Origin: DATJGS01 sp035494735
GTDB taxonomy: Bacteria; Eisenbacteria; RBG-16-71-46
Length of the DNA stretch: 48,395 nucleotides
Assembly: GCA_035494735.1 (NCBI GenBank)
Contig: DATJGS010000016.1
Coordinates: 1 to 48,395 of the forward strand
Direction: 5' to 3'
This document shows, piece after piece, positions 17,006-24,886 of the stretch (positions are counted from its first letter, which is position 1; each line of letters opens with the position of its first letter). Below the pieces are notes generated by a model. That model was not told where the DNA came from. It saw only the letters and a list, made by a program, of their open reading frames with translations, and did no database searches. The translations under genes and the position numbers were made by a program.

Positions 17006-17410
17006 ATGCGCGTGCTCGCCGTCGTGAACGATCTGTTCTTCCAGGCGCGTCTCGACGCCGTGGCGCGCGCGACCGGCGCGACGCTCGCGTTCGTCATCCC
17101 GGCGCCGGCTCTGGAGCGCTGCCGGAGCGAGCGCCCGGACCTGGTCGTGCTCGATCTTCACGCCGCGGGGGATCCCTTCGCGCTGGCCCGCGCCCTCAAG
17201 GACGACGCCGGCACGCGCGGCATCCGTCTCGTGGGCTTCTACTCACACGTCGACGGCGCGACGCGCGCGCGGGCGCTCGCGGCCGGCCTCGATCACGTGC
17301 TGCCGCGCTCGGCCTTCACGCGCCGCCTGCCCGAGATCCTGGCCGGCACCTGGCCCGACGCCGCGGCCGGCCGCGAGCCGGCGACCGAGGACGACGCCGG
17401 CGGGTCGTAG
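17006..17410 (+). CDS. Stand-alone degenerate receiver-domain protein
   Basis: 134 residues with the alternating beta/alpha pattern of a response-regulator receiver: LAVVNDLFF, RPDLVVLDLHA with an Asp at position 50, IRLVGFYSH and LAAGLDHVLPRS. The usual acidic pair after strand 1 is Asn8-Asp9 instead of two acids, and the conserved Lys before the last helix is replaced by Arg101. So it is a pseudo-receiver or a weakly phosphorylated one. No output domain follows, only about 20 disordered residues. Such proteins usually act by binding partners. No Shine-Dalgarno site precedes the ATG; the -10 box 8 nt upstream suggests leaderless translation. It may be an adaptor for an orphan kinase such as the one at 10121-11704, but nothing here proves that. 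Confidence 0.65.
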   Translation: MRVLAVVNDLFFQARLDAVARATGATLAFVIPAPALERCRSERPDLVVLDLHAAGDPFALARALKDDAGTRGIRLVGFYSHVDGATRARALAAGLDHVLPRSAFTRRLPEILAGTWPDAAAGREPATEDDAGGS

Positions 17411-17512
17411 GCGCTGGCGTAGCGCTTCGCGCGGCTCGAGGCGTTCCGGGCGCCGAGCCGCCCGCGGGCGCGGAGGCGCGGGCCGCGGCGTGCCCGACCG
17501 CGGCGCGCGGGC

Positions 17513-17518
17513 TATACT
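17513..17518 (+). promoter_or_regulatory. -10 box TATACT upstream of the zinc-ribbon gene
   Basis: TATACT, five of six matches to the -10 consensus, lies 52 nt before the ATG at 17571; no clear -35 is visible. It argues against the longer open frame starting at GTG 17490. A GCGGCTCG/CGAGCCGC hairpin at 17431-17461 precedes it and may end the upstream transcript. Confidence 0.45.
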
Positions 17519-17570
17519 GCGCCGGTTCCTTTGGAGAGCGCCGCGCCACTCGTCCCCGGAGTTTCCGAAC

Positions 17571-17744
17571 ATGACCGATTCGTCCTCCCCGCAGGCGCCG
17601 CCCGCCAGCGAGCGCGTGCGCATTTCCTGCCCCGGTTGCGGCCGCAACGACACGGTGAGCTGGCCGACGGGGGCCGCGACCTACCCCTGGAAGTGCTTCA
17701 ACTGCGGCAAGCATTTCGACCTGACCCGCCGGCCCGCGCATTGA
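17571..17744 (+). CDS. Small zinc-ribbon protein (57 aa)
   Basis: 57 residues with SCPGCG (C20, C23) and CFNCGKHF (C42, C45): two CxxC knuckles 18 residues apart, the layout of a rubredoxin-like zinc ribbon. It should bind one zinc ion and may contact nucleic acid or protein, but no specific function can be assigned. The first 15 residues are Ser/Pro-rich and probably disordered. ATG 17571 is favoured over GTG 17490 because GGAG lies about 10 nt upstream and a good -10 box falls between the two candidates. It is 21 nt before the LolA-like gene, on the same strand, so probably co-transcribed. Confidence 0.7.
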   Translation: MTDSSSPQAPPASERVRISCPGCGRNDTVSWPTGAATYPWKCFNCGKHFDLTRRPAH

Positions 17745-17765
17745 CGCTTTAGGAAGGAGTCGTCC

Positions 17766-18515
17766 GTGAAGCGCATTCTCATCGCACTCTTCGTGCTTTG
17801 CGCATTCCCCGCGAGCGCCGCGCGCGCCGAAACCACGAATTCCGATCCGCGCGCCGTCGCCATCGCCGACGACGTGATGAAGGCGCTCGGCGGCAAGGAC
17901 CGCTGGGACGCGCTCCCCGGCCTGCGCTGGACGTGGGAGGCGTCGATCAACGACACGGTACGCGGCGTGCGCGCGCACTCCTGGGACAAGATGAGCGGCT
18001 GGCACCGCGTCTCGGGCAAGACCCGCGCCGGCCAGCCGTTCACGTTCATCGACCAGCTCGACGGCCACGGCGGCATGGCGTGGATGAACGCGAACGCGAT
18101 CGAAGGCGATTCGCTGGCGAAGCTGCTCAAGCGCTCGAAGTCGATGTGGACGAACGACGCGTACTGGATGCTCATGCCCTACAAGCTGCGCGACCCGGGC
18201 GTGACGCTGCAGTACGACGGCGAGGAGAAGGACGGCGACCGCACGTTCGATCGCCTCGCGCTCAGCTTCGATCACGTCGGCGAGACGCCGGGCGACCGCT
18301 ACTGGGTCTCGGTCAACCGCGCGAACCATCGCATCGAGAAGTGGACCTACCTGCTGCAGGGCCAGACCGAGAAGGAAAACTGGACCTGGGAGGGCTGGGA
18401 GGAGCACGACGGCCTGTGGTTCCCCACCGCCCACAAGAGCGGCACGACGACCATCTTCACGCGCAACGTCGAGACCGTGAAGGCGTTCCCGGCCGGGGAG
18501 TTCAAGGCCCCCTGA
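17766..18515 (+). CDS. Exported LolA/DUF6503-like protein
   Basis: 249 residues with a signal peptide (MKRIL, hydrophobic core, cleavage near ARA-ET around residue 21). The mature part has repeated Trp/Tyr-rich beta strands and the block DAYWMLMPYKLRDPGV. This recalls the DUF6503 group and the wider LolA/LolB-like fold, whose members bind lipid or lipoprotein in the periplasm. The assignment is by pattern, so treat it as probable, not proven. Start GTG 17766 has AGGAAGGAG ideally placed upstream. The next gene, queE, begins at or just after this stop, so the four genes 17571-19884 may share one message although their functions are unrelated. Confidence 0.65.
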   Translation: MKRILIALFVLCAFPASAARAETTNSDPRAVAIADDVMKALGGKDRWDALPGLRWTWEASINDTVRGVRAHSWDKMSGWHRVSGKTRAGQPFTFIDQLDGHGGMAWMNANAIEGDSLAKLLKRSKSMWTNDAYWMLMPYKLRDPGVTLQYDGEEKDGDRTFDRLALSFDHVGETPGDRYWVSVNRANHRIEKWTYLLQGQTEKENWTWEGWEEHDGLWFPTAHKSGTTTIFTRNVETVKAFPAGEFKAP

Positions 18516-18559
18516 GCGCGGCGACGGGCGGCGCGGCGCTCCGCGAGGCGCGCTACCGC

Positions 18560-19207
18560 GTGAGCGAGGTGTTCCTCTCGCTGCAGGGCGAGGGTCCGTC
18601 CGCCGGCACCCCGGCGCACTTCGTGCGGTTGCAGGGCTGCGACGTCGGCTGCGTGTGGTGCGATTCCAAGTACACGTGGGACCCGGCGCTCGGCGACGCG
18701 GCGAGCGCGGACGAGATCTGGGCGCGCGCCGCCGCCCTCGGCGCCGCGCCGCTGCTCGTCGTCACGGGCGGCGAGCCACTCGAGCACCCGGGCATCGAGG
18801 CGCTGCTCGACGAAGCGACGCGGCGCTGGGAGCGCGTCGAAGTCGAGACGAGCGGCGTGCGCCCGCCCGCGTTGTCCATCGCGAACCTCGCGTACAACGT
18901 GTCGCCCAAGCTGCCCGGGGTGACGCCGGGCTGGGAGCGCACGTGGGCGCACGTCGCGGCATGGCGCGACGCGCCGCGCGCCACGTTCAAGATCGTGGTC
19001 GGCGACGATCCCGATCTCGACGAGGCCCTGCGCCTGATCCGGCTCCACGAATTGCCGGCCGCGCGCGTCATGCTCATGCCGGAGGGCCTCACCGACGCCG
19101 CGGTGCGCGCGCACGCCGCGCGTCTCGTCGAGCCGTGCCGCGCGCACGGCCTGCGCTTGAGCCCACGACTGCACATCTGGTTGTGGGGCGCGAAGCGGGG
19201 CGTGTGA
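18560..19207 (+). CDS. queE: 7-carboxy-7-deazaguanine synthase
   Basis: A radical-SAM enzyme that converts 6-carboxytetrahydropterin into 7-carboxy-7-deazaguanine, the second committed step to preQ0. Near the start is SEVFLSLQGEGP, the usual QueE opening, and then GCDVGCVWCDSKYTW with the Cx3CxxC cluster motif. VVTGGEPL (the GGE SAM-binding motif), ETSG and YNVSPKL follow. At 215 residues from GTG 18560 it has family length. An upstream CTG at 18512 overlaps the previous stop as CTGA and would add 16 residues (with ARYRVSEVF); no ATG, GTG or TTG lies between that stop and 18560. Its own stop overlaps queC by 4 nt. Confidence 0.88.
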   Translation: MSEVFLSLQGEGPSAGTPAHFVRLQGCDVGCVWCDSKYTWDPALGDAASADEIWARAAALGAAPLLVVTGGEPLEHPGIEALLDEATRRWERVEVETSGVRPPALSIANLAYNVSPKLPGVTPGWERTWAHVAAWRDAPRATFKIVVGDDPDLDEALRLIRLHELPAARVMLMPEGLTDAAVRAHAARLVEPCRAHGLRLSPRLHIWLWGAKRGV

Positions 19208-19884
19208 GCGGGCGCGCGGTGGTGTTGCTCTCGGGCGGCCTCGACTCGGCGACGTGCCTGGCGTGGGCGCGCGCCGAAGGCTTCGCGTGCGCGACGCTGG
19301 CCATCGACTACGGGCAGCGCCACCGCGTCGAACTCGCGGCCGCGCGCCGCGTCGCGGCCGCGCTCGGCGTCACGGACCACCGCGAGGTCACGCTGGACCT
19401 GCGCGCGATCGGCGGCTCGGCGCTGACCTCCGACGTCGCGGTGCCGAAGGGGCGCGACGCCGCGCAGATGGCGGAAGGCGTCCCGGTCACGTACGTGCCG
19501 GCGCGCAATGCGGTGTTCCTCGCGCTCGCGCTCGGGCTGGCGGAGACGCTCGGCGCGGCCGATCTCGTCGCCGGCATGAACGCGCTCGACTACTCGGGCT
19601 ATCCGGATTGCCGGCCCGAGTTCGTGCACGCGTTCGAAGCGCTGGCCGCGGTCGCCACGAAAGCCGGGACGGAAGGCACGCGCTTCCGCGTCCACACGCC
19701 GCTCATGGCGCTCGACAAGGCCGGCATCATCCGCCTCGGCCTTTCGCTCGGCGTGGACTACGCGCTCACCCACTCGTGCTACGATCCCGCGTCCGACGGC
19801 GCCGCATGCGGCGCCTGCGACGCGTGCCTGTTGCGAAAGAAGGGTTTTCGCGAGGCCGGCGTCGCCGACCCCACGCGCTACTGA
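19204..19884 (+). CDS. queC: 7-cyano-7-deazaguanine (preQ0) synthase
   Basis: 226 residues. It uses ATP and ammonia to turn 7-carboxy-7-deazaguanine into preQ0, the precursor of queuosine in tRNA. Motifs seen: PP-loop LLSGGLDSAT at the N-terminus, IDYGQRHRVEL, YVPARNAVFL, MNALDYSGYPDCRPEF, and the zinc site HSCYDP with CGACDACLLR near the end. All expected residues are present, so it should be active. Start GTG 19204 overlaps the queE stop (GTGA), so the two are coupled. QueD follows after 21 nt. Confidence 0.93.
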   Translation: MSGRAVVLLSGGLDSATCLAWARAEGFACATLAIDYGQRHRVELAAARRVAAALGVTDHREVTLDLRAIGGSALTSDVAVPKGRDAAQMAEGVPVTYVPARNAVFLALALGLAETLGAADLVAGMNALDYSGYPDCRPEFVHAFEALAAVATKAGTEGTRFRVHTPLMALDKAGIIRLGLSLGVDYALTHSCYDPASDGAACGACDACLLRKKGFREAGVADPTRY

Positions 19885-19905
19885 ACGCCCTGGACGAACT
19901 CCGCC

Positions 19906-20271
19906 ATGCACGTCGAACTGACTCGCACCTACGGCTTCGAGGCGGCGCACCGGCTGCCCCACGTGCCGCCCGAGCACAAGTGCGCGCGGCTGCACGGCCA
20001 CTCGTTTCGAGTGGAAGTGACGCTGGCCGGCGAAGTCGACCCCCAGTTGGGCTGGCTCGTGGACTTCGGCGAGATCACCGCCGTCGTCGAGCCGTTGCTC
20101 AAGCGCGAGTTGGACCATCGCACGCTGAACGACGTGCCCGGACTCGAGAACCCGACATCGGAAGTGCTGTGCGGATGGCTCTGGGAACGCCTCCAGCCAC
20201 GCTTTCCACAATTGAGCGCGCTGACGGTTCACGAAACCTGTACGGCGCGCTGTACCTACCGCGGGAACTGA
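19906..20271 (+). CDS. queD: 6-carboxytetrahydropterin synthase
   Basis: 121 residues, the usual length. QueD converts 7,8-dihydroneopterin triphosphate into 6-carboxytetrahydropterin, the substrate of QueE, with a zinc-bound His triad. Visible are FEAAHRL (first zinc His), HKCARLHGHSF (catalytic Cys plus the HGH zinc pair), VDFGEI, DHRTLND and VHET with the catalytic Glu. The gene order E-C-D makes a compact preQ0 cassette. Neither QueF (which would reduce preQ0) nor FolE (which supplies the substrate) is in the window. The stop codon lies inside a CCGCGG hairpin at 20259-20278. Confidence 0.92.
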   Translation: MHVELTRTYGFEAAHRLPHVPPEHKCARLHGHSFRVEVTLAGEVDPQLGWLVDFGEITAVVEPLLKRELDHRTLNDVPGLENPTSEVLCGWLWERLQPRFPQLSALTVHETCTARCTYRGN

Positions 20272-20278
20272 GCCGCGG
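20259..20278 (+). terminator. CCGCGG hairpin spanning the queD stop
   Basis: Two self-complementary CCGCGG hexamers 8 nt apart can form a 6-bp stem whose loop contains the queD TGA. No T-run follows, so it may be a weak terminator or only a stabilising 3' structure. Confidence 0.3.
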
Positions 20279-20416
20279 CACACGATTCGCGGCCGCGCCC
20301 CGAGATTCTCGCAACCGGACGCGCGCTCCCTCGATCCAAAGCCACCAGCGCGCGGCGCTCCTTGAAGACCGGAAGGCGGCGCTCGCGCGGTCTCTGCCAC
20401 TGAGGAACGGGACACC

Positions 20417-21334
20417 ATGAGTCAGCGAATCTTCGTCACCGGGGCGTCCGGATACCTGGGCGGCGCCATCGCCGCGCGCCTGGCGCGCGCGGGTCATCAG
20501 GTCTTCGGACTGACGCGCAGCGCCGAGCACGCGCGCGGGCTCGAGGCGGCCGGCGTCAAGCCGGTCATCGGCGATCTCGAGGAGCGCGCGACGTTCATCG
20601 GCGCCCTGCAAAATTGCGACGCCGTCGTCCACGCCGCGATCGCGGACGACGCGAACGTGGCGCTCCTGGATCAGCACGCGCTCGAGGCGATTCGCGAAGC
20701 CGCCGTCGACGGGCGCGTGCGCCGCCTGCTGTACACGAGCGGCCTGTGGGTGCACGGCGACCGGCCGGGCGTCGTCACCGACGAGTCGTCGCCGCTCGCG
20801 CCGCTCGACGTCGTGCACTGGCGCGCCGCCCACGAGGACGCGGCGCTGGACCTCGCGGACGCCGAGGTCGCGACCGTGATCTTCCGCGGCGCGATCGTGT
20901 ACGGCGAGGCGCGCGGCATCGTCGGCGATCTGTTCCGCGAGGCGCACCAGAAGCGCACGGTGACGTATCCGGGCGACGGATCGCAGATCTGGAGCCTGGT
21001 GCACCGCGACGACGTCGCGGAGGCGTACGCGCTCGGGCTCGAGCACGCGGCGGCCGGCGAGCGCTACCTGCTGGCCGACGACCAGCCGCTGGCCGCGCGC
21101 GACGTCGCGGCGGCGATCGCCCGAGTGACGGGCGCCGAGACGAGGGCCTGGGACGCGGACGACGTGCGCGAGCGGCTCGGCGCGTACGGCGACGCGCTGC
21201 TCGCCAGCGTGCGGGTCAGCGCGGCGAAAGCGCGACGCGAGCTGGGCTGGGTGCCGCGCCACACGTCGTTCGCCGCGGAAGCCGACGCGCTGTACCGCGA
21301 ATGGCTCGCCGGCCAGGGGCTCGCGGTGGCCTGA
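20417..21334 (+). CDS. Atypical NAD(P)-dependent epimerase/dehydratase
   Basis: 305 residues, extended-SDR fold. The Rossmann motif VTGASGYLGGAIA is at the N-terminus, followed by GDLEE and VVHAA at the second and fourth strands, and YTSGLWVHG at strand 5. The usual catalytic YxxxK is missing: the corresponding stretch reads VVHWRAAHEDA, as in the atypical SDR group. So it binds the cofactor but may be a reductase of unusual type, an isomerase or a sensor-like protein rather than a sugar epimerase. The C-terminal LGWVPRHTSF is typical of the family. GAGGAACGGG lies before the ATG. It stands alone: a 145-nt gap follows queD, and a strong terminator comes after it. Confidence 0.75.
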   Translation: MSQRIFVTGASGYLGGAIAARLARAGHQVFGLTRSAEHARGLEAAGVKPVIGDLEERATFIGALQNCDAVVHAAIADDANVALLDQHALEAIREAAVDGRVRRLLYTSGLWVHGDRPGVVTDESSPLAPLDVVHWRAAHEDAALDLADAEVATVIFRGAIVYGEARGIVGDLFREAHQKRTVTYPGDGSQIWSLVHRDDVAEAYALGLEHAAAGERYLLADDQPLAARDVAAAIARVTGAETRAWDADDVRERLGAYGDALLASVRVSAAKARRELGWVPRHTSFAAEADALYREWLAGQGLAVA

Positions 21335-21381
21335 TCGGGGCCCGTGCCGCGCGCGGACGGCGCGCACGGGAATGCGTCGCG

Positions 21382-21421
21382 GGAGGGGCTCGGTGTCGCC
21401 GGGCCCCTCCTCGCGTTTTTC
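21382..21421 (+). terminator. Intrinsic terminator after the epimerase gene
   Basis: GGAGGGGC and GCCCCTCC form a perfect 8-bp stem with a 13-nt loop, followed by TCGCG and TTTTT. It ends the epimerase transcript just before the promoter of the GT51 gene. Confidence 0.75.
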
Positions 21422-21438
21422 GCGGGCGCGAGAGCGGC

Positions 21439-21444
21439 TACAGT
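21439..21444 (+). promoter_or_regulatory. -10 box TACAGT, 11 nt before an ATG
   Basis: TACAGT with TTTTTC 17 nt upstream as a poor -35, placed between a terminator and the ATG at 21456. A 5' UTR of at most a few bases would result, and no Shine-Dalgarno site is present. Confidence 0.4.
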
Positions 21445-21455
21445 GCCGGGCGACC

Positions 21456-23243
21456 ATGTCCCTCTCCCGTTTCGTGTCGCGGCGCACCGCCATCTGGGGC
21501 GCGGCGTTCCTCGCGGGCGCCGTGCTGGCCGGCGCGCTCGCCGCGCCGTCGCTCGTGGCGTCGCGCCTGCGCAGCGCGGGGCGGGCGCGTGGGCTCGACG
21601 TCGCGTGGCGCACGTTGCGCGTCGCCTTCCCGGCGCGTCTCCAACTCGCCGGTCTGAGCGCGGTGGACGCCGCGGGCGACACCGCGTTCGCGGCCGAGTC
21701 GTTGAGCGTCGCGCTCCATCCGCTGCCGCTGCTCGTGCTGCGCCCGCGCATCGCGTCCCTCGACGCCGCGCACGTGCGCGTGCGCCGCCCGGCCGAGGCG
21801 AGCGACGCCGACACGTTGCCGCCCGAGGAACCCGCGGCGCGCGGCGTGGATCGCACGCGCAAGGTGCAGCACGCCGCCGAATCCCTGGTGCGCGCGCTGC
21901 TGCTGCCCGCGCGCCGGCTGCCGCGGCTCGCGCTTCGCGACGTGACGCTCGAGACCCGCGACGGCCCGGCGCTTCGCCTGGAGTCGCTCGTCCTCGGGCG
22001 CGCCGGCGCATCCCTGCGCCTGACCGCGTCCGGTGTGGCGTCGGCCGACCCGCCGGTTCCGTTCACGATCGCGCTCGGCTACGCGGACGACGATCGACTC
22101 CAGGGTCACGCGCGATTCGGCATCGCCGACGCGGCGCGCGGCGCACCCGATCCGCTCGACGTCACGCTGGACGGACGGATCGAGCAGAACCGGGCGCACG
22201 GCGAAGTGCGCATCGCGGACTCGACGCGCGTCACCATCGGGCAGCTCGCGTTCGCGTTGTCGGGCACCATCAGCCGCAACGGTCCGCGCTTCCGGCTCGG
22301 GCTCTCGGCGCGCGAACTGACCGCTGCGAAGTTTCGCGAGAGCCTGCCGCCGCCCGTGCTCGGACCACTCGAGGGACTCGCCGTGCGCGGATCGACCGAT
22401 TACCGCGTGAGCCTCGACCTCGACGTGTCGCAGCCCGACAGCGTGCGCTTCGACGCGGACGTGATCCCGCACGATCTCGTCCTCGGCGCCGGAGCGCTCG
22501 ACCCCACGACGCTGGCCGGCCCCGGCCCCGTGAGCGTGCACCTGCCGCACGAGCGCATCGAGACGCGCGATCTGTCGGACGCGAATCCGCATTTCCGAAC
22601 GCTCGATCGCATCGATTCGCTGCTCGTGCACGCGGTCGTGACGAACGAGGACGGCGGATTCTTCCATCACCGCGGCTTCAACACCGAAGCGGTGCGCGGC
22701 GCCATCGCCGACGACATCCGCGCCGGCGCGTATCGGCGCGGCGCCGGCACGATCACCATGCAGCTCGTGCGCAACCTGTACCTGGGCCACGCGCGCACGC
22801 TGTCGCGCAAGGGCCAGGAGGTGGTGCTCGCCTGGGTCGTCGAGCACCTGGCGCATCTCGACAAGCGCCGGCTGCTCGAGATCTATCTCAACATCATCGA
22901 ATGGGGTCCGAACGCACTCGGCGCGGACGAGGCGACGCACTACTACTTCGGCCACGACGCCGGCCACGTCTCGTTGTCCGAAGCGCTGTTCCTGACCACG
23001 GTGATCCCGGCGCCGGCGCACTGGCGCAACCGCTTCGACCGCGACGGCACCCTTCGCCCGTTCGAGCGCGCCCAGATGCACTTCATCGCGCGCGCCATGG
23101 TCGCCAAGGGCTGGCTCGATCCCGCCGACCTGCCGGCCGCGGAGGATCTCCACGTCGAGCTGTCGGGTCCGGCGCGCGCCGTGCTGTTCCCCGAGGCCGC
23201 GCCGCCCGCGGAAGCTTCCGGTGACGAGCCCGCGCGCGACTGA
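21456..23243 (+). CDS. GT51 peptidoglycan-type glycosyltransferase with AsmA-like front part, no transpeptidase
   Basis: 595 residues. One N-terminal membrane helix (about 12-35) is followed by some 330 residues of beta-rich AsmA-like sequence. Then comes a transglycosylase domain with TNEDGGFFHHRGF (catalytic E398), GAGTITMQLVRNLYL, RKGQEVVLAWVVEHL, LEIYLNIIEWG and YYFG. These are the five conserved blocks of GT51, which polymerises lipid II. The penicillin-binding transpeptidase half is absent, so it resembles a monofunctional transglycosylase joined to an AsmA-like domain, a class whose donor is not settled. The start ATG 21456 sits after a -10-like TACAGT; a longer frame from 21372 has no family similarity. 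The next gene starts inside its last 23 bases, linking it to the second GT-C-like protein. Confidence 0.75.
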   Translation: MSLSRFVSRRTAIWGAAFLAGAVLAGALAAPSLVASRLRSAGRARGLDVAWRTLRVAFPARLQLAGLSAVDAAGDTAFAAESLSVALHPLPLLVLRPRIASLDAAHVRVRRPAEASDADTLPPEEPAARGVDRTRKVQHAAESLVRALLLPARRLPRLALRDVTLETRDGPALRLESLVLGRAGASLRLTASGVASADPPVPFTIALGYADDDRLQGHARFGIADAARGAPDPLDVTLDGRIEQNRAHGEVRIADSTRVTIGQLAFALSGTISRNGPRFRLGLSARELTAAKFRESLPPPVLGPLEGLAVRGSTDYRVSLDLDVSQPDSVRFDADVIPHDLVLGAGALDPTTLAGPGPVSVHLPHERIETRDLSDANPHFRTLDRIDSLLVHAVVTNEDGGFFHHRGFNTEAVRGAIADDIRAGAYRRGAGTITMQLVRNLYLGHARTLSRKGQEVVLAWVVEHLAHLDKRRLLEIYLNIIEWGPNALGADEATHYYFGHDAGHVSLSEALFLTTVIPAPAHWRNRFDRDGTLRPFERAQMHFIARAMVAKGWLDPADLPAAEDLHVELSGPARAVLFPEAAPPAEASGDEPARD

Positions 23244-24873
23244 GGGTCGGGCACGCGACGTGCTCGGCCTCGCGCTGATCGCGGGCGCGCTCGGCGTCCT
23301 CGGGTGGGCGTGCCGCGGCGCGCCGCTCGGCGTTCCCGTCGCCGACGACTATCTGTTCCTGGCCCGCGCGCGCTTCCAGCATCCGCTCGAGTGGTTCGAC
23401 TCGATGGGCGCCGCCTGGTACTGGCGCCCGCTGAGCCGGCAGCTCTACTACTCGGCGTTGTCGTCGACGATGCTCGCGCATCCCGCGGCCGTGGCCGTGC
23501 TGCACTTCGCGCTGCTCGCGGCGCTCGCGCTCGTGCTGTATCGCCTGGGACGGCGCGTCGGCCCGCCCGAACTCGCGGCGGCGTTCGCCACGTTTCCGGT
23601 ATTGGCCGAACCCGCGCGCGCGCTCGTGACGTGGCCGAGCGGCGCGCAGCACCTCGCCGCCATGCTCGCCGTGGCGCTGGCCGTCGACGGCGCGCTCGCG
23701 CGCCGCCCGTGGCGCGCGGCGCTCGCGCTCCTGCTCGGGCTACTCGCTCACGAGATCGCGGCGCTCGGCATCGTCGTCGTGGCCGCCATCGCGCTCGCGA
23801 CGCGCGACGCGCGCGCGCGGCGCAACGGCATGCTGGCCGCGCTCGTCCCCGCCGCGCTGTGGCTCGCCGGCCGCGCGCTCGCCGCGCGCCACGGCATGCG
23901 CCTGCCGCCGGGCGGCGACGCGCTGCATTTCGCCTGGGGACGCGTGCCGGAGACATGGGTTCGCGCGTTCGTCGCCCAGCTCGATCTCGAACCGTGGAAC
24001 GGGCGGGTGCGGATCGCGGCGCTCGCCGCCTACGCCGCACTCGTCGTGCTCGCCGTCGCTCGGCTCGCGGGCGCTCCGCCCGCCCGCGCGCGCTGGCGCC
24101 GCGCCGCACCGGCGGCGTGGGGCGGGCTCGCGGCGTTCGTGGTGGGCGCGGTGCCGTTCGCCGGCCTGCTGCCGGACTGGAACGGCTGGCACGTGGCGCT
24201 GCCCGGCATCGGGCTCGGCCTCGCGTTCGCCGTGCTGCTCGGCAGCGCGTGGCCGGCGCTCGCACTCGGCGTCGTCGCGCTGCGCGTGGCGTTGCTCGTC
24301 GCCCTGCCCGGCGCCCAACCCGTCACGGGCACGGTGCCGCGCACGACCTCGCTGCTGTCCTTCGAGCGCGTCACCCGGTTGCAGCGCGTCGTGGGCTCGA
24401 CGCGCGCCGCGTTGACGGAACGCTTCGCCACGCTGCCGCGCGGCGCCTCGGTCGGCTACTGGTCGATCCCCCTGCTCAGCGAGGTCGGCTTCGCCGAGTC
24501 ACGGGCGCTCGCGGTGTGGTACGCGGATTCCACGCTGCGCTGGCGCACGTTCGGCGCGGCCCAGGGACTCGACCGGCCGTTCGCGGCCGTCGTCGGCTAC
24601 AACCTGCCGTCGCCGGCGCCCGCCGTCGTCATCCAGCCGGCCGCGCTGGAGGCGGCGCGAGCCGCGCGCGACGCGTGGAACGCGGGCCGCTGGGATCGCG
24701 CGGATTCGCTGCTGGCCGCGGCGGTCGCCGCGCAGCGCCCGCAGGCGTTCACGTTCGAGGCCGCCATGTGGCGGAACCGCGCGCGCATCGCCGCCGCGCG
24801 CGGCGACACCGCGCTCGCGCTCGAACGCCTGGCGCGATCGCGCGCGCTGGACCCGGGCACCACCGGGCCGTGA
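23221..24873 (+). CDS. Multi-span GT-C-like membrane protein (copy 2)
   Basis: 550 residues, with about ten hydrophobic helices in the first 385. The loop after helix 1 has PVADDYLFL (acidic pair 42-43), then YWRPLSRQLYYSAL (67-80), matching FLNDDFLFL and YYRPLSRQVYFAAL of the protein at 11843-13870. PDWNGWH near residue 320 is a conserved external loop. The C-terminal 60-70 residues are helical (two TPR-like units). This is the same family as the earlier gene but shorter in its tail. It is probably a polyprenyl-phosphate-sugar-dependent glycosyltransferase; the acceptor is unknown. Start GTG 23221 overlaps the GT51 gene by 23 nt, so the two are translationally linked and may build the same envelope polymer (inference). 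Confidence 0.65.
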   Translation: MTSPRATEGRARDVLGLALIAGALGVLGWACRGAPLGVPVADDYLFLARARFQHPLEWFDSMGAAWYWRPLSRQLYYSALSSTMLAHPAAVAVLHFALLAALALVLYRLGRRVGPPELAAAFATFPVLAEPARALVTWPSGAQHLAAMLAVALAVDGALARRPWRAALALLLGLLAHEIAALGIVVVAAIALATRDARARRNGMLAALVPAALWLAGRALAARHGMRLPPGGDALHFAWGRVPETWVRAFVAQLDLEPWNGRVRIAALAAYAALVVLAVARLAGAPPARARWRRAAPAAWGGLAAFVVGAVPFAGLLPDWNGWHVALPGIGLGLAFAVLLGSAWPALALGVVALRVALLVALPGAQPVTGTVPRTTSLLSFERVTRLQRVVGSTRAALTERFATLPRGASVGYWSIPLLSEVGFAESRALAVWYADSTLRWRTFGAAQGLDRPFAAVVGYNLPSPAPAVVIQPAALEAARAARDAWNAGRWDRADSLLAAAVAAQRPQAFTFEAAMWRNRARIAAARGDTALALERLARSRALDPGTTGP

Positions 24874-24886
24874 GCGGGCGCGGCAC

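Noticed and set aside
17490..17570. GTG 17490 as the start of the zinc-ribbon gene
   Set aside because: A good -10 box TATACT lies inside that extension, and ATG 17571 has a ribosome site.
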